A stretch of 33,472 nucleotides of DNA from Rariglobus sp967755175 (GTDB lineage: Bacteria; Verrucomicrobiota; Verrucomicrobiia; Opitutales; Opitutaceae). The position numbers and the translations under genes were made by a program. The notes under the pieces were generated by a model. It saw only the letters and a list, made by a program, of their open reading frames with translations, made no database searches and had not been told where the DNA came from. Location of the stretch: contig CBRAFO010000034.1 of NCBI GenBank assembly GCA_967755175.1, positions 1 to 33,472 of the forward strand, read 5' to 3'. Below, in pieces: positions 15,806 to 26,244 of the stretch. The number at the start of each line of letters is the position of its first letter. Position 1 is the stretch's first letter.

Positions 15806-16750
15806 TTACGCGCCGTGTTCAGCCAGCCAGCGCTCGACTTCGATGGCGGCTTGGCAACCCATGCCGGCAGCGGTGATCGCCTGACGGTAAACGTGATCAG
15901 AGCAATCGCCCGCGACGTAAACGCCGGGAACGTTGGTCTGCACTTGCGAGCCGGCGACGGGCTTGAAGTAGCCGCCTTCGTCCACGTCGATCGCCGGAGT
16001 GAACGGGCCGGTGTTGGGGATATGACCGATGGCGATAAAGATGCCTTTGACGGGCAGCACTGACTCGGCGCCGGTCTTCACGTTTTTCACTTTGAGACCG
16101 CTGACTGCGCCATCCGGCACGCCGAGAACTTCGACGGGAACGGTGTCCCAGACCATCTGGATTTTTTCGTGGGCGACTGCGCGATCCGCCATGATCTTGG
16201 AGGCGCGCAGGCTGTCGCGGCGATGGACAAGGTAGACCTTGCTCGCGAAACGGGTGAGGAAGAGCGCCTCTTCGGCCGCGCTGTCACCGCCGCCGAGCAC
16301 GGCGACTTCCATCTTGCGGTAGAACGCGCCATCGCAGGTCGCGCAGGTGGTCACGCCCTTGCCGCCGTAGAGTTCTTTTTCGCCGGGGATGCCGGTCATG
16401 CGTGGCGAAGCGCCCGTGGCGATGATCACCGACTTGGCGAAGATCACGCGGTCATCGAGCACGAGCTTGCGCGGATGCACGCTGAAATCGACGGACTTGA
16501 CGAGAGCCTGGTCAAAACGTGTGCCGAAGCGGAGGGCCTGCTCGCGCATGTTTTGCGTGAGTTGAAAGCCGTCGATGCCATGCGGGAAACCGGGGAAGTT
16601 TTCCACCTCGCTCGTCGTGGTGAGCTGGCCGCCGGGGAGGGGGCCTTCGAGGACGAGCGGATTAAGATTGGCGCGGGCGGTATAGATGGCGGCGGTGAGC
16701 CCGGCGCAACCAGTGCCGATGATGACGACGTTTTCGACGGAGGTGGACAT
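15806..16750 (-). CDS. trxB: Thioredoxin reductase
   Basis: Cytosolic FAD enzyme transferring electrons from NADPH to thioredoxin. The 314 residues match the low-molecular-weight bacterial type. Visible motifs are the FAD-binding GTGCAGLTAA (12-21, a variant of GSGPAG), the redox-active pair C136-A-T-C139 in TTCATCDGAFY, the NADPH-binding GGGDSAAEEA (153-162) with HRRDS (177-181), and the C-terminal FAD motif GVYVAGDCSDHVYRQAITAA. It is transcribed towards the kinase gene, 75 bases away, and is preceded by a long palindrome. No thioredoxin gene is in the window. Confidence 0.96.
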   Translation of the reverse strand: MSTSVENVVIIGTGCAGLTAAIYTARANLNPLVLEGPLPGGQLTTTSEVENFPGFPHGIDGFQLTQNMREQALRFGTRFDQALVKSVDFSVHPRKLVLDDRVIFAKSVIIATGASPRMTGIPGEKELYGGKGVTTCATCDGAFYRKMEVAVLGGGDSAAEEALFLTRFASKVYLVHRRDSLRASKIMADRAVAHEKIQMVWDTVPVEVLGVPDGAVSGLKVKNVKTGAESVLPVKGIFIAIGHIPNTGPFTPAIDVDEGGYFKPVAGSQVQTNVPGVYVAGDCSDHVYRQAITAAGMGCQAAIEVERWLAEHGA

Positions 16751-16823
16751 GGATGGAAGCAGGAAGATGAAAGGGTTAGACCAAGCGTCAAATGCGCGGA
16801 CCGGACAAGGGGATTTGTCGGCC

Positions 16824-16886
16824 GCGGGTTTGCCCCGGAAGGTTTGTCACTTAATAAGTGACAAACCTTCCGGGGGCGAACCCGGG
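16824..16886. repeat. Long palindrome with TGTCACTTAATAAGTGACA core
   Basis: Two perfect 21-base arms (16833-16853 and 16855-16875) flank a single central A. The arms continue imperfectly outward (GGGTTTG / CGAACCC). The centre TGTCACTTAATAAGTGACA matches a second palindrome at 28359-28381 with paired changes. It starts 28 bases beyond the stop of the TPM gene at 16914 and has no T-run, so it is a repeat element that may also act as an mRNA hairpin between that gene and trxB. Confidence 0.85.
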
Positions 16887-16913
16887 ATGGTCGGCCGTCG
16901 TCGAACGGTTCTT

Positions 16914-17372
16914 CTAGACCACCGGTGGGCGCTCGATCACGTGGTCGGCGAGTTCGTTGCGGTCGTCGGGACGCCTCGGGAAGTGCCGGGCGAGTAGGTC
17001 GCCGGCTTTCGCCAGCGCTGCCGTGATGCCGTCGGTGAACGCCTCGCGGCGAAAATCTGCGGTCAGAGCATCGGCCAGCTCCTGCCAAAACTGCGGGCCG
17101 CATTTCGCGTGGACTCCGATGTCGCCGTAAAACGCAAACGTGCGGGAGCGAGGCGCAACGAGCAGGAGCACGGCGTTGCGTTCGCGCGTGCGTTGCATGC
17201 CGAGACGGGCGAACTCCTCGGCAGCGGCGGCAAGGGGATCGTCGGTTTTCCCGGCATGGATGACGACGCGCAACTCGCCCGACGTGCGCAGTTCGGCGGC
17301 GGCGATGGCGCGCTCGATGCGCGTGTGGTCGAGGCGGGAGATGAAGGTATGAGTTTGCATGGCTGTTACCAT
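16914..17372 (-). CDS. TPM-domain protein (TLP18.3/Psb32/MOLO-1 type), cytosolic
   Basis: About 152 residues forming a single TPM domain: IERAIAAAELRTSGELRVVIH, then RNAVLLLVAPRSRTFAFYGDIGVHAKCG, and a C-terminal helix around FRREAFTDGITAALAKAGDLLARHF. No signal peptide or membrane helix is present, unlike the upstream TPM gene. Two starts are possible: ATG 17372, overlapping the upstream stop, or ATG 17360 just after it. The first is used because it couples translation, but the choice is uncertain. It is the last gene of a LemA-TPM-TPM operon. Such operons are common, but their biochemical role is not settled; a role in envelope or membrane-protein homeostasis is often suggested. Confidence 0.82.
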   Translation of the reverse strand: MVTAMQTHTFISRLDHTRIERAIAAAELRTSGELRVVIHAGKTDDPLAAAAEEFARLGMQRTRERNAVLLLVAPRSRTFAFYGDIGVHAKCGPQFWQELADALTADFRREAFTDGITAALAKAGDLLARHFPRRPDDRNELADHVIERPPVV

Positions 17373-18172
17373 TTTCCACTGGCTCCGCCGCCGCCGAACG
17401 AACCGCCGCCACCCGAGAATCCGCCGTCGCTTGACGAGCCTCCGCCCCACGAGCCGCCTGAGTTGGAGTTGTCGTTATCGAAATAATCGTCCCATGACCG
17501 GCGACGTGACGGATTATGATAAATATATCCGCGACGTATTTGTTTTAAAATGACGACGAAGATCAAAACGATCCAGAAGACGCCCATGAAGATGCCGCTG
17601 ATAGTGCTATTATCCACGCGGCTGCCGCCGGTTTGTTCGGCGTTGGTGCGGCCGGTGCCTCGATACTCGCCGGTGGTGGCGGCGATCATCGCATTAACCG
17701 CAGCATCCATCGCGCCCGCAGGATCGCCGGCGCGGAGACGGGGTTTGAGTTCGTTTTCGATGATGGCGTGGCTGACGGCGTCCGTGAGCACGCCTTCCAA
17801 ACCGTAGCCCACTTCGATGCGGAGCGCGTGGTCTTCAACGAAGACGAAGAGCACCGCGCCGTTGTCCTTTTTCTTTTGTCCGACTCCCCACGATTGAGCG
17901 GCGCGCACGGTGTAGTCTTCCAACGCGGCGCCCGCGGGCAGCTTTGGATAGATAACGACGAGCAGCTGGTTCGATGAGTCGCGTTCGAACTGCGCCAGCC
18001 GCGCGTCCAGCGTCCGGGCACGGTCGGCCGGGACGAAGTGGGCGTAGTCGTTGAAATGTGCAGCCGGGGCGGGTGGAAGTGCGGGGCTAGCGGCGCGCAA
18101 CACGGGCGCACCTAAGGCCGGCAGCAACAGCCAAACGACGAATGCGAGGAGGCTGAACCGGCGTGTGCTCAC
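17366..18172 (-). CDS. TPM-domain membrane protein with Gly-rich tail (YgcG-like)
   Basis: A 268-residue envelope protein. A signal peptide (about 1-27, FSLLAFVVWLLLPALGAPVL) leads into a TPM domain outside the inner membrane (FNDYAHFVPADRARTLDARL, QLLVVIYPKLP, NGAVLFVFVEDHALRIEVGYGLEGVLTDA split over residues 40-150). One membrane helix follows (about 193-214, FMGVFWIVLIFVVIL), then a short basic stretch and a cytosolic tail of Gly and Ser repeats ending GGGGASGKW. This layout is typical of YgcG-type proteins encoded beside LemA. It begins with GTG, overlapping the lemA stop by four bases (GTGA), and its stop overlaps the next TPM gene. Confidence 0.9.
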   Translation of the reverse strand: MSTRRFSLLAFVVWLLLPALGAPVLRAASPALPPAPAAHFNDYAHFVPADRARTLDARLAQFERDSSNQLLVVIYPKLPAGAALEDYTVRAAQSWGVGQKKKDNGAVLFVFVEDHALRIEVGYGLEGVLTDAVSHAIIENELKPRLRAGDPAGAMDAAVNAMIAATTGEYRGTGRTNAEQTGGSRVDNSTISGIFMGVFWIVLIFVVILKQIRRGYIYHNPSRRRSWDDYFDNDNSNSGGSWGGGSSSDGGFSGGGGSFGGGGASGKW

Positions 18173-18789
18173 TGCGCGGCCTTGGGCGAGAAGTCGAATT
18201 TCACCTCGGGCGGAGTCTGCGCCGCAGGCGTGGCGTTGAAATAGGGGCGTTCCTTAAAGCCGAGGAGCGCGGCGAAGAAAACTGCAGGCACGCGACGGAT
18301 GGCGGCGTTGTAGGCGAGTGCGGCGTCGTTGAAGCGACCGCGTTCGACGGCGATGCGATTTTCGCTGCCTTCGAGCTGCGACTGGAGTGCCGAGAAGTTG
18401 CCCGTGGCCTTGAGGTCGGGATAACGCTCTGACACGACGAGGAGACGCGAAAGCGCGGAGGAGAGTCGGCCCTGGGCTTGCTCGAATTCGGCGAGTTGCG
18501 CGGCGTCGGTGGGCGCCTTCGAGGGATCGAGTTTCACTTGGCCGACCGAGGCGCGGGCTTGAGTGATTTCGGTGAGCGTGGACTTTTCGAAGTTGGCGGC
18601 GCCGGCGACCGTGTTGACGAGATTCGGGATGAGGTCGGCGCGACGTTGATAGACGTTTTGCACCTGCGCCCACTGGGCATCGACCGCCTGCTGCGAGTTG
18701 ACGAGGTTGTTATAAACACCGACGCCATACATGACCGCGAGAACGCCAAGAAGCGCGAGGCCACCGAGCACGAGGAGGAGTTTTTTCAT
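18169..18789 (-). CDS. lemA: LemA family protein
   Basis: A 206-residue membrane-anchored protein: one N-terminal helix (LLLVLGGLALLGVLAVMYGVG), then the family signature YNNLVNSQQAVDAQWAQVQN and YQRRADLIPNLVNTV, a helical bundle with ARASVGQVKLDPS, LSRLLVVSERYPDLKA and the NRIAVERGRFNDAALAYN block. The C-terminal part faces the cytosol or periplasm depending on topology, which is not settled for the family. It is the first gene of an operon with two TPM-domain genes, the standard partnership. The molecular function is not established. Confidence 0.94.
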   Translation of the reverse strand: MKKLLLVLGGLALLGVLAVMYGVGVYNNLVNSQQAVDAQWAQVQNVYQRRADLIPNLVNTVAGAANFEKSTLTEITQARASVGQVKLDPSKAPTDAAQLAEFEQAQGRLSSALSRLLVVSERYPDLKATGNFSALQSQLEGSENRIAVERGRFNDAALAYNAAIRRVPAVFFAALLGFKERPYFNATPAAQTPPEVKFDFSPKAAQ

Positions 18790-18917
18790 AGGGGGACTTC
18801 AACTTGATCAGGCGCGACAGACTTACAAGTGCCGCGCGGGGTAAGCGCACGGGAAGCAAAGGCGGACGCGGGGTGGTTCGTCCGGGAAAGGGCGACTTCC
18901 ACGGAGGACACAGTCGT

Positions 18918-18935
18918 CCGGGGGCGGCGCCCCGG
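18918..18935. repeat. GC-rich palindrome after the UvrD-like gene
   Basis: CCGGGG-GCGGCG-CCCCGG forms a 6-bp GC stem, followed by CTATATCGG on the plus strand. It lies 26 bases beyond the helicase stop. It has no T-run in the direction of the helicase and follows the same after-the-stop placement as the other palindromes here. Confidence 0.5.
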
Positions 18936-18961
18936 CTATATCGGAGGCTGGGCGAGCGAGA

Positions 18962-20977
<2,016 letters not shown>

Positions 20978-21050
20978 GCGCAGTCCGCGACGCTTTAGGA
21001 AAGCGCCGGGGAGGCAAAGCTGATTTTGATCCCGGCTACCGAGTGCTTGC

Positions 21051-21659
21051 TCAATACGGCCAGTCGAAGCGCAGGCCGATTTCGAAGATGTGCGCGCTGA
21101 GGTCGGTCACTTTGAGCCGCGTGCCATCGATTTTGAAATTGGCGTCGTCGTTGAAAAGATAGCGATAACCCACGCTGAGCGAAACGGATTCACTGAGCGT
21201 CAGGTAAAACGTCGCGCCGCCGCCGTAGGTAAACACCCAGTCGGAGGTGTCATTGTTCTGGGCGAAGGAGGGGATGCCGCCGGATGCTTTGAAGTAGGAA
21301 GCGCCCACCGATGGGCCGATCGCGAGTCTCACGGTGTCCGTTAAAACGAATTGATGGCGGATCGTCAGCAGCACTGGAATAAAGGTCATATCGCTCCGCT
21401 CGCCGAAGGTGGGCGCACCGAGGCTGGTTCTCCACTTTGACCAGCCGCCCTCGAATTCGACCTCGTTGGTGTTCACGCTGTCTTGAACGGGGAACGAAGC
21501 ACCCAACGCGACCATCGCGCCGACGGACTCGTCGGATTGCGCTGCTTCCGGCACGATGTAAATCGCGCTCGCGCGCCAGTAGCCCTCCTCTGCTTTGGCA
21601 AAAGGCACGGCGGCAAGAGCGAGGCTGATAAACGTGATCAGTTTGATGCGGAGATGCAT
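21051..21659 (-). CDS. Small outer-membrane beta-barrel protein
   Basis: A 202-residue protein with a clear signal peptide (KLITFISLALAAVPFAKA, cut near AKA-EE). The mature part alternates polar and hydrophobic residues in about eight strands (SVGAMVALGASFPV, RLAIGPSVGASYF, ATFYLTLSESVSLSVGYRYLF, HIFEIGLRFDWPY) and ends in an aromatic residue, as expected for BAM-inserted barrels. Length and pattern fit an OmpA/OmpW-like 8-stranded barrel. No enzymatic or peptidoglycan-binding motif is present. It is transcribed away from the DUF4139 gene; the 221-base gap between them must hold both promoters, though I see no convincing hexamers. Confidence 0.75.
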   Translation of the reverse strand: MHLRIKLITFISLALAAVPFAKAEEGYWRASAIYIVPEAAQSDESVGAMVALGASFPVQDSVNTNEVEFEGGWSKWRTSLGAPTFGERSDMTFIPVLLTIRHQFVLTDTVRLAIGPSVGASYFKASGGIPSFAQNNDTSDWVFTYGGGATFYLTLSESVSLSVGYRYLFNDDANFKIDGTRLKVTDLSAHIFEIGLRFDWPY

Positions 21660-21880
21660 GGTAGGAGGTGGCGTAACGGTTTGGGGTTTTTGGGTCGGCG
21701 CGCAGAGTAGATGAAGGATGCTGGCATCAGTTCCGGTGGTGTGCGTAGATTACGCCCGAAACAGGCGGTTCCCCGACGCCCTGTGCGCACGGGAGCAGGT
21801 CTACCGTAAAAGCCCCGGTTCGGTTTTAAGAAACGCGCGACTCGTTCGTAGTTGTGATGAAGCCCTTCAACTCTTTCCCC

Positions 21881-23290
21881 ATGAAAACCCATCCCTTGCT
21901 CGGCGCGGTTGCCCTGGCGCTGCTCCCTCTCTCGTTGGCGGCCGGTCCGGCGCTGACGATCTACAATCAGAGTTTTGCCGTCGTGCGTGAAACCATACCC
22001 TTGGATCTGAAGGCTGGGGTGAACGGGGTGAATTTCGCCGGCGTGACCACGATGGTTGAACCCGACTCGGTGGTGTTGCGCGATCCGTCCGGCAAGGTCG
22101 GCCTGCGCATCCTTGAACAAAGCTACCGGGCCGACGCCGCTTCGCAGGGGCTACTGTTGGCGATGAACGAGGGCAAGGAACTCGACTTCGTCGTGACCGA
22201 CCAAAACGCCAAGGAATACCTCGTCAAAGGACGCGTTATCCGCAGCGGCTACAATGCCGGTAACCAATCGGGCAACGCGGCTTCGGCTCCCATCATCGAG
22301 GTGGACGGAAAACTGCGCTTCTCCCTTCCGGGCCAGCCGCTTTTTCCTTCGCTCGGCGACGATGCCATCCTGAAACCCACGCTCTCGTGGCAACTGAACG
22401 CCGACAAAGCGGCCAAGCTGGACGCCGAACTTGGCTACATCACGGAAGGCATGAGCTGGCAGGCGGCCTATAACTTTGTCGCTCCCGAAAAAGGTGACCA
22501 GGTGGACATCGTCGGCTGGGTCACGCTCACGAACAACACCGGCAAAACCTTCACCGATGCGTCGGTCAAACTCATGGCGGGCGACGTGAATCGCGTGTCG
22601 CCGCAATCCGATCCTTTTGCCGGACGTAACGACAAAATGGTGCTGAGGGCGATGGCTGCGCCTGCCGCCACCGAAGTCACCGAAAAGGCCTTCGACGAGT
22701 TCCATCTCTACTCGCTCCCGCGCAACGTCACGTTGCGCGATCAAGAGACGAAACAGGTCGAGTTTATCCGCGCTACCGGCGTGACCGCGCCGCAGCTCTA
22801 CATCTACGACCAGCAGAAATACGGCGCCAAGGTCGCGACCGTGCGCGAATTTAAAAACACGAAGGAAAACGGTGGCCTCGGCCTGCCTCTGCCCAAGGGG
22901 CGCACGCGTTTCTACCGTCAGGATTCCGCTGACGGTCGGCTGGAATTCGTCGGTGAAAACAACATCGATCACACCGCGAAGAACGAGACGGTGCGCATCT
23001 ACACCGGCGACGTTTTCGACATCGCGGTGGAGCGCAAGGCGACCGATTCGAAGCTCAGTAATCGCAACGAGCAGCGCGAAGAGGCCTACGAAATCACGTT
23101 ACGGAACCGCAAGGCAGAGCCGGTTGAGGTGCGCGTGACCGAACACTTTTACCGCTGGCCGAACTGGGCGCTCCTCCAGCAGTCGGACCCGTCCGAAAAA
23201 ACCGATGCGCAGACGACCGAGTTTCGCGTGCAGCTCAAACCCGACGAGGAAAAGAAGGTCAGTTACCGCGTGCGCTACGATTGGAAATAA
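21881..23290 (+). CDS. DUF4139-family exported protein
   Basis: A secreted protein of 469 residues from the ATG at 21881, which starts directly on a good signal peptide (MKTHPLLGAVALALLPLSLA). In-frame GTG 21854 and ATG 21857 add eight or nine residues. The mature protein begins with LTIYNQSFAVVRETIPLDL, the N-terminal block common in this family, and then has the DUF4139 core: MSWQAAYNF, GWVTLTNNTGKTFTDASVKLMAGDVN and a late VRVTEHFYRWPNW with KPDEEKKVSYRVRY. The GMSWQA and LTNNTGK blocks are the hallmark. Function is not known; beta-sandwich structure and periplasmic or surface location are inferred. It appears to be transcribed alone or with the glutamine amidotransferase gene 104 bases downstream. 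Confidence 0.87.
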   Translation: MKTHPLLGAVALALLPLSLAAGPALTIYNQSFAVVRETIPLDLKAGVNGVNFAGVTTMVEPDSVVLRDPSGKVGLRILEQSYRADAASQGLLLAMNEGKELDFVVTDQNAKEYLVKGRVIRSGYNAGNQSGNAASAPIIEVDGKLRFSLPGQPLFPSLGDDAILKPTLSWQLNADKAAKLDAELGYITEGMSWQAAYNFVAPEKGDQVDIVGWVTLTNNTGKTFTDASVKLMAGDVNRVSPQSDPFAGRNDKMVLRAMAAPAATEVTEKAFDEFHLYSLPRNVTLRDQETKQVEFIRATGVTAPQLYIYDQQKYGAKVATVREFKNTKENGGLGLPLPKGRTRFYRQDSADGRLEFVGENNIDHTAKNETVRIYTGDVFDIAVERKATDSKLSNRNEQREEAYEITLRNRKAEPVEVRVTEHFYRWPNWALLQQSDPSEKTDAQTTEFRVQLKPDEEKKVSYRVRYDWK

Positions 23291-23394
23291 AAGAGCGACG
23301 AGTAAATGCGACGCCTTGCCGCGTTTACGTTTACTGATCTGCTCAACCCAGCGAGCCGACGCGTCTACTTCGATCAACCATCTAGACCCACATC

Positions 23395-24087
23395 ATGAGA
23401 ATTCACTGGTTCCAACACGTCCCGTTTGAAGGACTCGGGGCAATCGAAGGCTGGCTGCTCGCGCGCGGCCATACCGTGACGTGCACGCGCTTTTATGCGG
23501 GCGAACCTGCGCCGGCCACAGTCGATGGGTTCGACTGGCTCATCGTCATGGGCGGGCCGATGAACATCTACCAATACCGCGATTATCCGTGGCTGCGCGC
23601 GGAGAAGCGCGTGATCCGTCACGCGGTGGCGGCCAACAAACGCGTGCTGGGTGTGTGTTTGGGCGCGCAGCTGCTCGCTGACGTGCTCGGCGGAAAGGTT
23701 TACCAAAACGGCGAGCGGGAGATCGGTTGGTTTCCGGTGACCGCCGTGCCCGAAGGCGCGTCATCGCCGCTGGTATTTCCTGACGAGGTCATGGTTTTTC
23801 ACTGGCATGGGGACACGTTTTCCCTGCCACCCGGAGGCGTGTGGCTGGCGCGCAGCAAGGCGTGCGAGCATCAGGCGTTCACCGTCGGCGCGAACGTGCT
23901 CGGACTGCAGTTTCATTTGGAAATGACGCCGTCGGATGTGAAACGGATCGCAGCAGAGTGCGCGGATGAACTCACGCCCGCCGCGTATGTGCAGAGCGCG
24001 GATAAGATCATTGCGCGTGCATCGTCCGAAGGGGCCGCGACCGCGGCGTTGCTGGACCGGTTACTCAGCGTGATGGAGACCGGGTAG
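23395..24087 (+). CDS. Class I glutamine amidotransferase-like protein
   Basis: A free-standing 230-residue GATase1 domain of the GMP-synthase/GuaA-like group. The catalytic triad is visible: nucleophile C88 in GVCLGAQLLA, and H174 and E176 in GLQFHLE. The oxyanion strand MGGPMNIYQ (52-60), the EIGWFPV block (109-115) and FHWHGDTFSLP (135-145) are typical of this group, which includes homologues acting on gamma-glutamyl compounds. No synthase partner is adjacent, so the acceptor reaction is unknown and it may act as a glutaminase or gamma-glutamyl hydrolase. Its stop codon TAG is the first part of a palindromic repeat (24084-24218). Confidence 0.88.
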   Translation: MRIHWFQHVPFEGLGAIEGWLLARGHTVTCTRFYAGEPAPATVDGFDWLIVMGGPMNIYQYRDYPWLRAEKRVIRHAVAANKRVLGVCLGAQLLADVLGGKVYQNGEREIGWFPVTAVPEGASSPLVFPDEVMVFHWHGDTFSLPPGGVWLARSKACEHQAFTVGANVLGLQFHLEMTPSDVKRIAAECADELTPAAYVQSADKIIARASSEGAATAALLDRLLSVMETG

Positions 24088-24218
24088 GGCCGCCCCTTGC
24101 GGGCGGGCCGGTTTGTGGCAGTCGAGCTTTGGTGGCCGGACGGTTGCGGGGTGCGGGACGAGCGGGTGGGTTGTGACGTGCGCATGCCGAGTGGTCCGGC
24201 CGCAAGGGCCGACCCTAC
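24084..24218. repeat. Inverted repeat pair between the amidotransferase and ligase genes
   Basis: GTAGGGCCGCCCCTTGCGG (24084-24102) recurs inverted at 24200-24218, with 17 of 19 bases matching. A 97-base spacer lies between. Each arm is itself a small GC palindrome (CCGCCCCTTGCGGGCGG; GGCCGCAAGGGCC). The left arm includes the stop codon of the amidotransferase. The arrangement suggests two copies of one repetitive palindrome, placed head to head. Confidence 0.7.
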
Positions 24219-24260
24219 AGGAACCATGGGCCGGAATGGCGGACATTGACGTGAATAGTC

Positions 24261-25322
24261 ATGTCGCGCGCATCGTCAGTTCGCTCGAAATCCGCCGCGT
24301 TGGCGCCGGCGGTGTTCATCCCGCCGATGAAGGCGCTCGGGACGGACGCAGTGCCGGAGGGCTCTTGGCGTTGTGAGATCAAATTTGACGGCTACCGGGC
24401 AGTCGCGGTCTTGAACGACGGCAAGGTCGAACTCTGGTCGCGCAATCACAAACCGCTGGACGCCGATTACCCGGAGGTGGTCGCCGCGTTGGCCCGGATA
24501 AAGTGCCGCAACGCCGTGCTCGACGGGGAGGTCGTCGCGTTGGATGCCGAAGGACGCTCGCGTTTTCAACTGCTGCAAGGGCGCGATCTCGGGGAGCGAC
24601 CGGTAATCGTATTTTATCTTTTTGATATCATGCACCTGGACGGGTGTTCGACGATGACGCTCCCGTTGGAGGAACGGCAGCGGCTCTTGTTGGAGTTATT
24701 ACGGAAACCGAAGGAGCCCTTGCAGGTATCGACCTGGTTCGACGACGTTGCGCCCACGGATTTTCTGGATGCCGCGAGAGAGCAGGGGCTGGAGGGCATC
24801 GTGGTGAAAAAGCACGGGTCGCTTTACGAAGCCGGCCAGCGCAGTGGGGCTTGGCTGAAATGCAAAGTTCACGGCGAGCAAGAGTTCGTGATCGGAGGCT
24901 TCACTCCGCCGCAGCGCAGTCGCCCGTTTTTTGGCGCGATCCTCATCGGCTATTACCAAGACGGGCAGCTTCTCTATGCGGGGAAAGTGGGCACCGGGTT
25001 TAATTACGCGCTGCTCAAATCGCTCCATGGCGAGTTCTTGAAACGTCAACGTGCGGAGTGTCCGTTTTCCAATCTGCCGATGGAGCGGAAGCCACGGTTT
25101 GGTCGCGGGATGACGCGCGGCGAGATGAAGAAGGTCACGTGGATCAGTCCCAAGTTGGTCGCGCAGATTAAGTTCGCCGAGTGGACGAATGATGGCGTCT
25201 TGCGGCAACCGGTGTTCCTCGGCTTGCGAACGGATAAAGCTGCGAAAGACGTCCGGCGCGAAGCGGCTGCTGTGGGTAGCAGCCGACGTAAGGAGGCTGT
25301 CGGAGATGAAGGCGGTCGGTGA
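24261..25322 (+). CDS. ATP-dependent DNA ligase, LigD ligase-domain type
   Basis: A 353-residue ligase consisting of adenylation and OB domains only. The AMP-accepting lysine is K41 in EIKFDGYR (39-46). Other nucleotidyltransferase motifs are LDGEVVALD (87-95), FYLFDIMHLDG (118-128), EGIVVKK (178-184) and WLKCK (198-202). The OB part has GFTPPQRSRPFFGAILIGYY, then the ligase C-terminal blocks TWISPKLVAQIKFAEWTNDG and LRQPVFLGLRTDK. Multi-domain LigD also carries polymerase and phosphoesterase domains; neither is here, and no Ku gene is in the window. It could serve a bacterial end-joining or repair pathway with partners encoded elsewhere. The C-terminal tail after about 335 is basic and unconserved. 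Confidence 0.92.
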   Translation: MSRASSVRSKSAALAPAVFIPPMKALGTDAVPEGSWRCEIKFDGYRAVAVLNDGKVELWSRNHKPLDADYPEVVAALARIKCRNAVLDGEVVALDAEGRSRFQLLQGRDLGERPVIVFYLFDIMHLDGCSTMTLPLEERQRLLLELLRKPKEPLQVSTWFDDVAPTDFLDAAREQGLEGIVVKKHGSLYEAGQRSGAWLKCKVHGEQEFVIGGFTPPQRSRPFFGAILIGYYQDGQLLYAGKVGTGFNYALLKSLHGEFLKRQRAECPFSNLPMERKPRFGRGMTRGEMKKVTWISPKLVAQIKFAEWTNDGVLRQPVFLGLRTDKAAKDVRREAAAVGSSRRKEAVGDEGGR

Positions 25323-25379
25323 ATGACCAAACCCAGCCTCGTTACCTCGGCTACTACGTGGGTTCGCTGGGAACGCGGT

Positions 25380-26189
25380 TTATTCGGCGAGGCGGACCTG
25401 CCAGTTTCCGGCGTTCTCTTCCATTTTAAGGAGACCGCGTTTTTGGCCTTCGCGCAGAAGATCGGTGAACGCGCTGAAGCCGTAGGCACGTTCGTTGAAC
25501 CCGGGGTTTTGGCGCTTGATCGCCTGTTTCACCATGGAAGCCCAGATGCTTTCGTCGGCGCCGCGTTCATCGATCAGGGCGTTGACGGTTGCCATCACGA
25601 GGTCGAGGGCCTTGGCGGGATCGGGGCGCTTGGGGCCGGCGGCTTCAGCGGCGGCCTTGGGACTAGCGGCAGCGGAGTTGCCGTTGCGCGGCTTGGCCTT
25701 CTTGGGCGGGGCGACGCGCACGAGGTCGTCGTAGTAGATGAACTCGTCGCAGTTGTTGATGAACAAGTCGGAGGTGGAGTTCTTTACGCCTACGCCGAAG
25801 ACCATTTTTCCGTTTTCGCGGAGCTTGCTGACGAGCGGTGAAAAATCGGAGTCGCCGCTGATGATGGCGAACGCATCGACGCGGTCGTTGGTGTAACAGA
25901 GATCGAGGGCATCGACGACCATGCGGATGTCGGCGGAGTTTTTCCCGGACTGGCGGATGTGGGGAATCTCGATGAGTTCGAAAGCGGCCTCGTGCAGCGG
26001 GCGCTTGAAGTCTTTGTAGCGGTCGAAGTCGCAGTAGGCTTTTTTGACGACGATGTTGCCCTTGATGAGGAGGCGTTCGAAGACCTTGCCGATGTCGAAC
26101 TGGGGGAAGTGGGCGTCTTGCGCACCGAGGGCGATGTTCTCCAGATCGAGGAAAACCGCGAGGGTGTAGGTCGAGTCGGGAGTGTTCAT
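25380..26189 (-). CDS. NYN-domain nuclease-like protein with OST-HTH/LOTUS domain
   Basis: A 269-residue two-domain protein. The N-terminal NYN (PIN-like) domain covers about residues 9-158 with the acidic positions expected for a metal-dependent RNase: D15 in FLDLEN, D87 in SADIRMVVDAL, and D113/D115 in ISGDSDFSPLV. A basic, alanine-rich linker (160-190) leads to a C-terminal OST-HTH/LOTUS domain (about 192-266, ASMVKQAIKRQNPGFNERAYGFSAFTDLL split over 217-245), which in other proteins binds RNA. The frame is open to 26330, but the ATG at 26189 starts just before the NYN fold. LabA/DUF88-type proteins have this layout. Target RNA is unknown. It is the last gene of the minus-strand run beginning at phoH. 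Confidence 0.9.
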   Translation of the reverse strand: MNTPDSTYTLAVFLDLENIALGAQDAHFPQFDIGKVFERLLIKGNIVVKKAYCDFDRYKDFKRPLHEAAFELIEIPHIRQSGKNSADIRMVVDALDLCYTNDRVDAFAIISGDSDFSPLVSKLRENGKMVFGVGVKNSTSDLFINNCDEFIYYDDLVRVAPPKKAKPRNGNSAAASPKAAAEAAGPKRPDPAKALDLVMATVNALIDERGADESIWASMVKQAIKRQNPGFNERAYGFSAFTDLLREGQKRGLLKMEENAGNWQVRLAE

Positions 26190-26244
26190 AGCGCCGCCAT
26201 CGTTGGCAGAGAGCGCGATCGCCGGCGAGTCGTTATCTCGTTCG

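Noticed and set aside
25323..25379. Bidirectional terminator between the convergent ligase and NYN genes
   Set aside because: Only CCCAGC/GCTGGG pairs across a loop of nearly 30 bases, with no T-run; too weak to call.
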